A stretch of 64,000 nt of DNA, taken from Caenorhabditis elegans (lineage: Eukaryota > Nematoda > Chromadorea > Rhabditida > Rhabditidae). Of this stretch, positions 24,601 to 36,900 are shown piece by piece. The stretch is from the NCBI RefSeq assembly GCF_000002985.6, contig NC_003280.10:10040501-10104500 (forward strand), read 5' to 3'. Both the position numbers and the translations under genes were made by a program. Position 1 is the stretch's first letter; each line of letters begins with the position of its first letter. Below the pieces are notes generated by a model. It had not been told where the DNA came from. It was given only the letters and a program-made list of their open reading frames with translations, and searched no databases.

Positions 24601-27417
24601 GAATTATGGATTAGATTGGAAGGAGGAGTACTGTAGTGAAGGGAGAAGGGATAGACTATTGTCTAATGAGGTGAGATTTCACACGAGATTACAAGCATCG
24701 TAGAAAAATAAGGGGGTAATTTGGACCATGCTCATTGAAATGTCAATTGACCAATTTTCAAAATCTCGAATTATCTAAGAAAAGTTTGCCAAATTTCTAA
24801 TGGAACTAAATATTTGGGGAACCGATTTCTAGATCTAAAAGACTAGGTATCTTATCAGTAGTTATATTTGAAACACAGTTTATCAGTTCCAAAAACTATT
24901 GCGCAGTACCTAGGACCTTCTCAACTATCATAAAACTATATCGAAAGAGAACAGGGGAAAAAATGAAGAACAATTGATGGGACCGTCTGTCGGTCAACTG
25001 ACCCGTTCCATGTCTCTTCAACAATAAATTCAATGCAACGTCGCGGGGAGAACGGGGGGGGGGGCAAATAAAATTAAAAACGGGGGAAGAGACTCAGACA
25101 CGAAAAAACCAAAAAGGGAGAATATGAGTGGTCCCGTTGCGGGAGACCCTCCTCCCGTCTCTGTGTGTCTAATGCGAGATAGACGTAAAAAACGAAGGAG
25201 AAGAAGAGGAGACAACCCTGTATTTAGAGTGGACTTATAACTTCTAGAGAGTACACGTTTCGAGGAGACACAGAATGGGAAAAGGGTGGGGCTTCCCGGG
25301 AGGGATGTCTGAATGGTCCCTCCGAACGCGTCAAAAGGCTAACTAAACAAAAATTGAGTGGACAAAGAGTAAAGAAAAGGGGTCAAATGAACGAAGATTT
25401 GATCTAGTTTCTTGTTTGAACCTTTTTTGAAATACCTTAACTTCAAATTTTCTTAAAATAACTTTCAAACTCTCAAGAACAACAAAATCGAAACTACACG
25501 CATTATTGTATGAACACGAAATCGCCTTAACTTTTTTAGTCAAGAGAAATATGGATCTCCGAGCTTTTCTTGGTACTTATAATCGTGTTAGCACTTTTGA
25601 ATCTATTAGATAAATTGAAAAACACTGAAAACTTTCTTCAAAATCTCGGAATTCTCAAAAACCCAAACAAGTAGGCGGAGCATATTCAAATTTCACCCGA
25701 AAAGAGGCTCCAGGCAGTGTCTCCTAGTGTCTCACTTTAATCGAGTAATCGTTTCCTGCGATTTTCGTTTCAAATATCCATCGGCAAGAAAAGGGACCTT
25801 GTCACATAGACAACCTTCCGTATTTTTACTAAAATTTTCCACTCTTTTCTATTTTCAATTGAAAAGGAGACGGAAAGAGCTCAGAAGCCGGGTAGAGGGA
25901 GATACTTCTCCAGCACCACAAGATTATTCAACTTTTATGAAACCGTGATGAATTATTCGCAAGGCGTGTGTGAACTCGAAGGAGCTCACCGGGAGGAAAT
26001 TTAATGAATAAAGTCAATCTAGAATAGTCATGCTTGAATCTTGAATTCAAGTTCATTTCTACAAAGTTTCAGTTCCAAGTGATTCATTCAAAGCACATGA
26101 GAACTCCAACTAGTGCTTGAAAAGAAACTTCCAAGGAACGGAGATACAAAAATGTCAAAATCCAAGGCCAATCCTAAAATTCCATCAAAAAAACAATGTG
26201 AACCTTATCTATGGAAATTCATCAACGCCCTTGACCACCACTACATCATATTTATTTCGGATGGTCCAAACTCTTCTTTCTTCCCACACAACACTTTTAC
26301 GATCAATTAACCCTTCACATCTGACATTGGAATCTGTTTCATATTTGCGCAACGGGCTAGATGGTTTTTCCCAAATTCCAAATTTACTAGAATTTGAGCA
26401 GATGTTCATCTTCGTCATTTGAATATGGGAATTCAAAGATTTGTTGGCTCATTGCCAAGTGGATTAGCGGTGGAGTGACAAAGGGAAGTGGTAAATCAAT
26501 ATTGGTTAGATACAGTAGTACGCACAATTTTTGAAAATTAAAAATTAAACATCTTAAAGGTTAATAATAAATTAATGGTGAGCCCAACACAAAAACAAAC
26601 AGTTTCAAAAATTTTATAATATTCATTTTTGACATATCCTTTTGATCTGAGACTGAGTGATAAAATAGTATTGACAAAAATAGAGACCCCAAAGGTAGAT
26701 CAAAAAAAATTTCTAGAACCAAAATATGTTCCCAAAATGGAACTTTACACAATATCTACTAGAACATAGTGGGATAACAAATAGAAAATTTCAGATCGAG
26801 TCTTGTGATTTTATCTAAATTTAGATTTGGCTAAAGGGGCAATAAGCTGATTATTTTGCATAAATAGTAGACAACGGGATGGATTATCGTAAATTCTTCT
26901 TTTTTAAGAATTCAAATCGCATGTTAGACAAATTCTTTTAATTTCTAAAGAAAAACTGAAAAAAATACTAGAAAAATTATAGACACAAATCAGAAGCTTA
27001 AAGAGGGCCAAGTCTTAGAAGTTTGAAAATATAAGTGGCGATAGAAAATATTTTAAAATAAATAAGATAATATTCAAAAATATATATAACAAATTTTTGG
27101 AGCTAGGTAATATCAAAGCCGAAAAACTTGAAAAAAGTAGACCTACAAATGGCTACTGTATTGTTCAAAATGACCAAAGTCTTGGCAATACAGGCTCAAA
27201 ATGTATATAAGCAGGCTTAAAAACATTCAAAACTATGGCCCCCAAAAATTTGCAAAAATTTTTTAAACCAAAAGGTAGAAATTTGCAAACTTTTTCCGCT
27301 TCTAATTTTAGAAGTTGACTAAAAATGGCTCCTCTAGTGCAAATTCATAAAATCCAAGTTTCTTACCGGATCCATCGACATAAGCAACTGCTGCATATCG
27401 ACCGCGTTGGCCATCAT
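21605..27417 (-). CDS. die-1: C2H2 zinc-finger transcription factor DIE-1
   Basis: Coding exons: 27417-27367 (exon runs up to 27480), 24002-23652, 23305-22817, 22752-21919, 21872-21764 and 21711-21605. They join in phase to 646 residues. The start is the first ATG in the 27480 exon; because that exon begins in phase after an acceptor, an upstream coding exon cannot be excluded. Residues 18-297 are low-complexity Ser/Gln/Met-rich, typical of regulatory regions. Four C2H2 fingers follow: Cys316/Cys319-His332/His337, Cys366/Cys369-His382/His387, Cys427/Cys430-His442/His447 and Cys482/Cys485-His498/His502. The C-terminus is QLVFNLHPAPPTTS. Known role of DIE-1: nuclear factor needed for dorsal intercalation and epidermal elongation, and for left ASE neuron fate. 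The assignment rests on four-finger architecture plus synteny with flp-4. Long 5' intron and intergenic space suggest complex regulation. Confidence 0.87.
24003..27366. other. Long die-1 intron with G-rich/GA-rich block
   Basis: This 3.4 kb intron lies between the first and second recognised coding exons. No exon with consistent phase is visible in it. Positions 24950-25340 are markedly richer in G/C and GA than their surroundings and include an 11-G run. This could be an internal promoter or enhancer. The rest is AT-rich with no recognisable feature. Confidence 0.5.
25054..25064 (+). repeat. Eleven-base G homopolymer
   Basis: Eleven consecutive G residues follow CGGGGAGAAC and precede CAAATAAAA. 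G-tracts of this sort can form quadruplexes, and longer ones are deletion-prone in worms lacking the DOG-1 helicase (established knowledge). This tract is at the short end. Confidence 0.8.
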
Positions 27418-28092
27418 GTCCGAATGAAGATTCTCAACGATTTGTGAACAATTCCCAAAAGTCGAATCAACTGGCGTTTTCTGAAAAACAAGAAAAATTT
27501 AATAGATACTTTGAAATCTTCTCAGGTTTTAAATATGATAATATATACGAATTGTTGATGAAAAAAGTAAAAAATAAACCAAGTGTCTATGAGAATTCCC
27601 AAAAGAAGAAGGATGGATAGATGAACACAATTGTAGTTTCATTTAATTTTTTTTTCGAAATACTAAGAAAGAACCGAAAAACACAAAACACAGGTATTGC
27701 AGAAATCGAGCGCTTGTTTTCCAGTTTCCAGCGGCCGAAAAATATATAGGACTGAAAAAAAAGGCGAAATACTGAAAAAAAATAAAACTTGGTGCCTAAA
27801 GCTTTAACTAACTGATTTTCGAAATCTCAATAACATGTGCATATTGGTGGGGGGCAGCGCCTACTTGCACATAAATATAATATATATTAATTTCAATTCC
27901 AACCTCTTTCTCCCCCTTCTCTTGGCTGGCCCCTAATCGCGTTTGGCCGACTGCCAACACCTTTGGCTTTTCAATTTATATTTCCGCCAGTGATTTCGAA
28001 ATTAAATCAAACGAAATTTTTTCTGCGTCGAGGTCTGGTCTGAGCTTTCGGCGGGAGAAGCAGGAAAAAGTGGAAAATTTCCATATTTTTCG

Positions 28093-28122
28093 ATTTCAAT
28101 TTCAATTTCAATTTCAATTTCA
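28093..28122 (+). repeat. Short tandem repeat, five ATTTCA units
   Basis: The hexamer ATTTCA is repeated five times without a mismatch, then GCACACTGG follows. On the minus strand the unit is TGAAAT. It is a microsatellite, and the copies also mimic splice acceptors (TTTCA followed by G at the end). Confidence 0.85.
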
Positions 28123-28684
28123 GCACACTGGTGCATGGCGGGCGAGTGAAATTGGCAGGTGTATATAACAATTCACAAGATTCTTTTTTTAATATTTCAA
28201 CGAATTGAATGTCTGGGGAATATCAAAAATAGGGTAAACAACTATTAATGTGAAGCTTTCAAAATGAAAATTTGAAATTCTATAATTATATGACACTGAT
28301 ATGAAATCAGAGTCATTTTCTTAAAACGAACTAATTCAAAAATTATCATTTACGTTTAATCTCTCACAATATATGAAAATCTTCACCTGCCTCCTAAAAT
28401 AATATATTTTTAAGTTTCAAGGTTCAGAAAGTTGTCTGGGGCTTTGAAATCGTTATGAAAGCTAATTGAAATCTAGAAGTTTCGACTTCAAGGTTTTGAC
28501 ATAATAAAAAAGAGAGAGAAACATGAAAACGAGTTTAAATTAGGTCAGAAATGTTGAAATTCGGCAGGAAAAAGTGATACATAAGGGAAGTTGCCTGCAG
28601 TTTCAGGTTGAAGATTTATAATAGATCAAAAAAAAGTTGGCGGTTGGGTAGTTTTTGGAGAACCCAAAAAAACATGCAAGTCTA

Positions 28685-28729
28685 AGTAGTGTAGTCGGGT
28701 AATTTGTAAAATTACCCGACTACACTACT
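28685..28729. repeat. Perfect 21-bp-arm hairpin with 3-base loop
   Basis: The left arm 28685-28705 (starting AGTAGTGTAGTCGGG) and the right arm 28709-28729 are exact reverse complements, separated by GTA. The perfect match and tiny loop suggest a palindromic mobile or foldback repeat more than a microRNA, whose hairpins usually have longer loops and mismatches. Confidence 0.9.
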
Positions 28730-31700
28730 AGTCTAGAATTACAAGGATTTTTTCTAAGTTGTTGGTGGATCTCTAAAAAAGTATTTCATGAAGTAAGACA
28801 TAATGATGCCTGCCAGTGTGCCTTGCAGGCGTAAAGTCAGGTATGCTTGCAGGTATGAAAACTTTGTTGGTTTTTGGGTACCCCGCTTTCAGAGTATTCA
28901 GCTCAAAATCTGCAACTCCGACCCTAAAAAGGAAGTAAATCAGGAAAAGTATCTTAACATCAATGTTCCACATCCGGGGCAAAAAAGTGAAGTGGTGTTG
29001 AAAACTGGTTGTCATGCGGTCTATCGGAGCAATTCGATTCGATTTCAAGCCCCACCCTTAACGAATTCAAGTCTCTCACTTATTTCTCCACTAATTCGAA
29101 AAGTAATTCAAATCAAGTGACACCGCGGGGCTATGAGTGAGTCTGACATGAAATTCGTATTTCGCCTTGCACACATAAAAAAATTTAGTGTTGGCGGGTG
29201 GCGGCGGGTGGTGGACATAACATTGATATTAAATCCAATATCTGAGCATATTTCAAATATAGTCACAACTTGTTGAGTTGTATATGGGGGAGGCCACGCC
29301 TTCATTTGGAAATTTCTTCGAAAATCTTGCCTCCTTTACCGTAAGCCTACTAATTGTTTGAAAGCATTTCAAATTGAAAACTTGCCTCGGGCAATTTTAA
29401 AGAGTCAGCTTCGATGGAAATTTATGAAAAATGACAAGTTTCATTTGTCTCCTCATTCTATCTTTCATCTGTTATATAAAGTGTATATTTTTAGAAGAAT
29501 TCATTTATACTTCGATTTTTGACTTTAGAACTTTTCGGTACTTGAAAAATATCAAAATTTCTGATCTAAAACAAAAACTAATTACTTTTTTAGTCGTAAT
29601 AGTATCTTAACATTATCAAAATCTATAGAAAAACCAGTCAATAATTCGACTTATCAGCTCTCCTGCTTATTGGTTTTGTTTAAAGCAGCTAATCCACGGG
29701 GGGTTTCAGAATTCATTAGTTGAAAAAATAAATAATGAAATTGACAAATGAAATCAAGAAGAGACGGCTTCAAAAAGTTGTACGTCTGGTGCTCATTTCG
29801 AATGATTAAAATCAAAGCACAAAGTTTTTTGTAGATTTTTAAGGTACAAATTATTTGTAAACAAAAACGAGAAATTTTGAAGAAAAAGTGCTCAAGTTCA
29901 AATTTGAAAACACGGGATTTCCAAATAAATCAATAAAAATTGGGGGTAAACTTTTCTGCAAAACCGAAACAAATTCCGTTCATGAATTATCAATCAACAT
30001 CAGTTCAATCACTTGTTTGGGGGGTTTTTTCGACAGACAAAATGTGAAATAGTGACAAAAAAAAGAGATAAGAAAATGATTCGGCGATCAGTGACGTCGA
30101 CGACATCCTCAAGTTGATTTTACGAATAAAAATGATTGCTGTGATAAAATTATTGGGTCCTAGTTATAGTACGTTTTTGTGCATATTAAATTATTTTCAA
30201 TCTATACTTTATGAGTTCCTAATTTTTTGATTGAAACAAGCAAAATCAAGATATGAAGTGATAATAAATTGGATCCCTAACTAATCGACTTTTGCCGCAG
30301 TTTTCCTACACGGCTTGCATCATCTTTGCTCTACCTTGACTGATCTTTTCTTGACTTTTTCCATCTGTTACCAAAAAAATTTAACAGCAAAAATTCGTGT
30401 CAAATATTTTGCTATGGATTCATAATTGAAAAATGTTGATCTATCAAAGTTGAGCGAACAATACGATATACTAATCAATTTAGCATCTACGAATATGGGT
30501 CTTCAAAAACAGAAACATTAAAAAATAAAGAAATTCTACAAAGCTACATATATGCCTGTATTTTTTTCTCTTTTTCATATGCCAATTGCGGCTTGTTTAT
30601 CCGCTTCGGTGCGTTTATTTTGTCAACGAGATTAAAACAGCTTTGATGGTGCGCAGGGCATCATACACATAGACAGTCGCTTCCGAAACGCTTTTACGGT
30701 TGCAAGTCTAGATACATTCAGGTGTTAGCCGGTGGCAGTGGCGTCGGTGAAAAGCAAAAACAATGCATGTTAATGTAATTTGTGTGGGAAAATCTATCCG
30801 ATCCGATCGTCAAAAACCAAAAGTGTGTTTATTATCGGGCGTTCGAAAATTGGTGTATCCATTGGAAAGTTGTAGTTAAAAGCGAAAGGGCGATACGAAT
30901 GTTTTTCCAAAGTTATATCAAATAAGTATCAGATTAGATCAGGAAATCATGATTTAGCTCAAAGTTTTTGCAGAAGCTATTGAAAACCTTGAGAAAAATA
31001 TTTGAAATATTTGAATTTTTTAATCTTGAGAAAAAACCTTATAAATCGGATCCGAATCAGAGACAGCTTAATATAAAGTATTTGCGCCTCAAATTTAGCG
31101 CAGTCAAAATTAAAATACCGTAGCGTAGAATTTATAAATAAGAATAGTCAAATATGTAAACTTCAAAATAGATTGACTAGAACAAATGAAGCAGACAGTG
31201 TTTCCAAAGAAGTTAAAATATCCTAACTCTTTCCAACTTTGCAACGAGTTTTTGTTCATCTGCTTCTGTCGCGCAATCATTCGGGAGGACGAAACAAGCG
31301 AGGAACGGGTAATTTGCGTTTCGGCTACTCAAATCTTGGAACATTATCCAGTTGGATAACGACTAATTTTTCGGAGAAAAAATGAGAGACAGAGAAGGGG
31401 GGAGGGAAACAATGTAAACCAATCAGCTGATCGTCGATGGTCGGCAAAAATGGAATGTTGAGCGGAAACAAGTTGAGTTTTTGGGAAATTGGAAGAAGAT
31501 GAAACAAATTACTGTAAAATTGGAAAATAAATAGAAAGTTGGGAAATAATAAGTGGGCAAAGACTGAAATTCAAACTACTGAAAACCAGCTTCATGAAGA
31601 CAACAGAGCCTAAAGCAATTTCAAAATGACTTAAGTCAGGCCTGCTCTATAAAAATGTTTCAAGGATATAGCTTGAATTTTGAAATGTGCTCATAAACAT

Positions 31701-33866
31701 CAAAAAGTGAGGTTTTATCACAGGGAATGACGTAAGATAAGTTGAAAATTAGAAGAGAAACACAGGAAATCACTTGATGAATCAGAATCAGATGAATTTG
31801 TAGAATAGCATCAAGTGAAAATAAAATTGGAAAATGAAGAAGACGAAGCAGAAGAAGCGCCCTCTCAACAGGTTACGTCACCGAATCAAAATGGCCCAGA
31901 CCACCACCACCACCAAAAGCCAAAACCATCTATCCTATGTGTTCAAGTTTTAGACGATGGGCTTCAATTGGAAAATTGGAGAGAGGAGGGGAGGTGGATG
32001 ATGTTGTCAATTTGACAACATCACCAACCTAACCGACACGAAACGAAACAAGGTGAAAAAGGAAAAGAAGCACTTCCAAAAACTGTCGGCTTCTCCCTTT
32101 TCTTCATATCTCCCCTACCCGCACCTTTTTTGCGGTTTTCGTTTTTCATTATCGCCCTTCAAACAAATCATCTGTTTCAATGGCTAATCACCGAAAATCG
32201 TCAGCCTTCCAAATTACAATCATCTCTAGTCTATCTTATAAGTGAAGATGAAGCTGATGGTGAGGTGTGAAGTCGCGAACAAAAAATTCAAATGATAGAA
32301 AACGGGTAATTTTTGGCTTCAGAAAAGTGAAAAAACATTTAAAGCCGGATCTATGTATGATTACAGTATAAAATTTCAGAAAATTGTTGCATCACAGTAG
32401 TTTTGGAAGCTCCTTGACATTGGACTTAATATAAGGTGCTCAGCCCAGAGGCTCACCGATTTTAAATCTAGGCCTAAATTAGAGCCGACGCTTAACTAAA
32501 ACATTATGTTCACTACTCAAGCTGTGACTTCTACGCTGCCTTAAAAAACAATTGATAAAATCTCAACGTTGGCTTCTAGGCTATGAAAAAGTAAATATGT
32601 TAACCAAACCGGACACACTAGGCTTCTGAAACTGAATCAAAAAAAGCGCCACGCCTCCACAAAAAGCTATATGCCAAAAAATCTTGAAACCCTTTGATTA
32701 TCTATCATTGGGATTGGGAAAAAAGTTTGTTAAAAACAAAAAAACAAGTGAGTGTTATGAAGAATAACTGGTCCTCTTCAAATCGTAATTAGAGAATGGA
32801 ATGACTCCCCAAAAAGCGTTCAAAAAATTCCTGTTGCTTGTGGTGGCTGCTTCTGCTGGCGGCGGCGGTGGTGGTGGTCATACGCAATCCAATCCATCGC
32901 ATGAAAACTACTAACAAAATCACAAGCATGATGATGTTCGACAAGTTTATATTATTGTTATTATCCCGGGACATGGCTAAAGCAAAGCCACTCAAACTAT
33001 ACAGTAATCTCCCCCTCCAACCACCCCCGAAACAGTTCGTTTCGTTCTCCCCCTTTCTCTCTCTATCTCTTTCATCCATTTTTCTGGCTTCTCCTTCCCT
33101 CCTTCATCCATTTTTTCGTCTCATCACAAGCCTTGTCAATTAAGCGAGAATCAATCTGGTTTGTGTTTCGTGGTGGTCGTCTCTCACCCTCATCTTCGCT
33201 CATCCATTTTTTTGGTTGCGCGCACGCCTTGGGTTTCGGACATTCCAAGATACTTTTTCGCGCCCCCGTTTGTTCTTCTCAGACGAGAGTCTCGAAATAG
33301 GTGAAGGCTCTCGAGGATGACCGGCTCCGAGCAGTCTACTTGAAACTTTAGGATTTTTGAGATGACGATCTTTGGCAAAAAAGTGAATCGAAGAACTCAG
33401 TGAGCAAGAAAAATAGCTAATAATGAGATCACTAGATCAGGACGACTTAGAAGAAAGGATCCGGAAGTTGAACAATTTTAGAATCCATTACTATGTTTTC
33501 AAAAGAATTTTCCATAGAATTTTTAAAAACCATGCGCAAAAGAGATAGATTTGAAAATGAAATAAATAAGGTAAATAGATTGGCGCATGTCCGCAATGTC
33601 CCCGAAACTGATAGGAAAAGATGAAGTCTTTTATTTTTCGTGTCTTCTAAATCGTCACACCGCGTCCAAAATCGAAATCATGACGGTTTCGAAGGACATC
33701 AGCAGCAAGTGACACCTCTTCTCCGTTTTTTTTGCTAGTGAATCTAATCTATTGATAAGGAGGAAAATGATACGATGGAATATATGAGGACAAATCGGAA
33801 GTAGGGTGAGATATTTTGGAAGTTAAAATTAAAATTTAAAATTTAAAATTATATATTGGTACTTAC

Positions 33867-33941
33867 GTTCTTACTCCACTAAATGCCAAAACTTTATTCA
33901 GAAGCTAGTAAACGTTCAGTTTCTGAATAGGCGAGATAGAC
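33867..33941 (-). other. Exon-like segment, candidate 5'UTR exon of die-1
   Basis: On the minus strand, a 75-base segment sits between a good acceptor (ATTTTATTTTACAG) and a good donor (GTAAGTACC). It has stops in the frame that would connect to die-1 and no ATG, so it would be untranslated. It could equally be a chance pair of sites. Confidence 0.3.
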
Positions 33942-36900
33942 CTGTAAAATAAAATATTTTGAACAAGAAGGGAAAGAAAACATTGAGAAGAAAATGGAGC
34001 AAATTAAAATTGAATTGGAGCCAATGAAGAATGAAGTTTGTGGGGTAAAAAATTCGGAAAATTCAAAAACAAGATGAAACGGGGGACATAGACCAAAACC
34101 AGATTAGTTTATCAACGAACTTCTAAAAGTTCAACACTGATAAGATATCACCGAATATGCGTACCTACCATAATAATACAACAAACGTCATTATAGAAAA
34201 CGGGTCGGGGAAACGTTTTAGACATTTTGGGAGTCACAAATCTAAACTCCTAACCCAGACGAAATCGCATTGAGCTCCGTGATGAGTAAGTGACCAGAAG
34301 CACAGGTAAAAGAGCACCATTACACACAGACAGGGAAAAAACGTCTTCTATCGAACATAAAGAAGAGCAAATTTCAATGGCCATCTCCTCCCACTCGCCA
34401 CATATCAACTGCGCACATTGCCTCCCGCGCAGGAAGAGAGGGTCCCTCCTCCTTTCTTTTCTTTTACTCTTTATTCCAATCGAAAAAAAAACGAAAAAAA
34501 AGAGATAGGGAAAGACAGCACACACATATATATAAATTGCGCAATCGCCTGAACGAAGGACGTTCGAAAACGAAAACGGACCACTCAAGACGGTCGAATT
34601 CGAGTAAAATTGGGGGCTCTTTCGGGTGCAGGTTCGAACAAAAATTCAATGAGGTAATTGAACCTTTTCTTCCAACAAATTGAATTGCTGGCAGGTGGGA
34701 AAATTGGGGGTGACATTGTGACAAGGGGGCCGAAAAACCGGAAGGAGACTATGGGAGCTACCAACCAAAATGAGCTCCAATTAAGGTCAGACTTAGAGAA
34801 GAGGAAATGCTTTGAAATTGATGCGGATTTTTGAAATTAGACTTGTTTTTTCAAATCAATAATTGAAATTTTTATTGAAATCTGGACAACCAGATAGGTT
34901 TTCAGGAACATATTTGCATAGGAATTTTGTTCAGAAAGTATTTCTTGTACTGTACCCTACTAATTCATTTTAGAGATGCCAACAAACAATTAACTTCAAA
35001 ACGATTGAAAAATAAATAAAGAATATTTTGTCAGTTGACAACTTTTGAATAAGACACACGACAGCTGAGATATAAACTGTCAAAATTAAACAATGGACTC
35101 CATAGTATGCAACAAATAATTAACTTTCCCAGTCTTCCAAATCTTCTCTTTTCCCGATTATTTTTTATCATATAAGTTCATCTTTTTCTCTTCTGCATCA
35201 GACAATTTGACCTTTTCCTTTCGTCGAAATCATAAGCAAAGAAAGGACCACCCTCATTACAAACTGGTCCAACATAACAACTGATGACATCATTTGCCAT
35301 CGGACTAAGAATCTCGAGTCTCTTTCCGAAATAGAGGTCAACCGCCAAGAGGGGGAGAAAGGGGAGGTCTGAAGAGTGTGTGTGGTCCCGTACAAAAATG
35401 CAAACATCGGATCCCCTCTCTTCTCTCACACAACTGTTCGCAATGCCGGTCAGTGGGTCAGTCAAAAAACTTTTTTTCTCTCATTCTCTAGAGTTCTCTA
35501 GACTGCTTTGAGCTTCTTAGACACACAGATTGAGAACGTGGAGAGGAGACAAAAGATGACCCGCTCTCAGAAATCGAAGAACGGCAGTAGCCACACACAC
35601 AGTTTTTTTTGCTCTTGCTCCAAGTTTGAAAGTGCGCGGAGACGCAGGGTGAATGGCTCCGAGAGCAAAAGTAAACAGGTAAGAAGGGGGAAAATGTGAA
35701 TGGTGTGGTAGAAGAAATGAAAGGTGGGACACCACGGGAGAAAAGCGAGCAAGAGGAGTTTTTGGTAGAATGGCGTGGCAATGTGTACATATGTGTGTGA
35801 GAGTGCTTTCAACAAATTTTGATTGGAATATTGGAAGGGTCAGTCAGTCACAGTCTCTGTGGACCGTAGAAAAACCAAGAGAAGGTGAAAGTGGTGAGTC
35901 AGATGAAAGTTGGAATAAGGGGGAGAGTGAGGTGAGAAAATTGAATTTGCACCAAGCATGGGAATACCGTAAAAAGGGGAAAAGCATGAACTACTTATGC
36001 TCAAATTCGACAAAAAGTAGTAATATTGAATATTGAATAAAACTCAATGAGCAGGTGTCAGAAAGAACAATTTTGTTTTGTTATCGCCTAACACCCATAA
36101 AAAAGTGGGAATTCGTTATTTCTCCTAATCATATGAAAATACAATTTCCGAAATCGAGCATTTTTGATTGTTTTTCGTGTTGGCCTCACTCAACACACAC
36201 AGGTGAAGTTAATTCGGAATTCGTAACACCGACTAAAACGAAGATGAAGAGGAGATTTTTGTGCAATTTCCGGTGTCTCGGTACTGCTTCTTCTATGTCT
36301 CCTCGCTATTACTTTTTATTCAAAAGGAGGTGGTGGCCGAAATTCACAGATTTCGTAAAGAGTTGTTTTGAGTGTAATCAAAACTTATTCAGGGGCGGCG
36401 ATGTGGGTTTTTGAAATTTTGAAAACGAGTGAGAATGAATACCTACACAATTTTGAAAAGGTTTATAAAATTGGAGGTCTTTGGAAAGCAGGTGTTCCTT
36501 GGAGAAAATCTGGTAATATTTATAAATACTGATTCTAGGTTGACACACTAAAACCTACTGTTCTGGAGAAAATAATCATAGTCATGAAAAAGTTCCTAAA
36601 GTCCAAAAATTAAAGAAAATCGTCCAAAAACATCTCACTAATATTAAAATCTAAATCGTTTAAAAAATGTGTTAGAAACCATCGAAAAAGTTGGTTCGAT
36701 TTGCAAAAACTGATTTTCTAAAGTGACCTAAATCTTGATCGACGTCGCGCCTCTTTCTCTTGTCATCAAAAAAGTTGAAACGGTTTTGGAAATCGACATT
36801 GTCAAGTCTCTATCCCTATCCCCCTATCATCATGTTCTGACCTACTGCTGATTTTGACTTCCTCTCCATTCTTAGGATTAAGTGAGAGAATTTAAAGGAA

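Larger units (their letters stand above)
27481..33866. other. Upstream region of die-1, proximal part
   Basis: No supported coding gene on either strand. A run of five ATTTCA units (28093-28122) and a perfect hairpin (28685-28729) are listed separately. Open frames at 28773-29120, 31325-31507 and 32789-33143 are GA/CT-rich and overlap each other on both strands, which is typical of non-coding sequence. Likely cis-regulatory DNA for die-1. Confidence 0.5.

Noticed and set aside
33186-33215. Possible first coding exon of die-1 (ATGGATGAGCGAAG followed by GTGAG)
   Set aside because: The frame reaches TGA before the GTGAG donor, so it cannot give the required phase-0 join.
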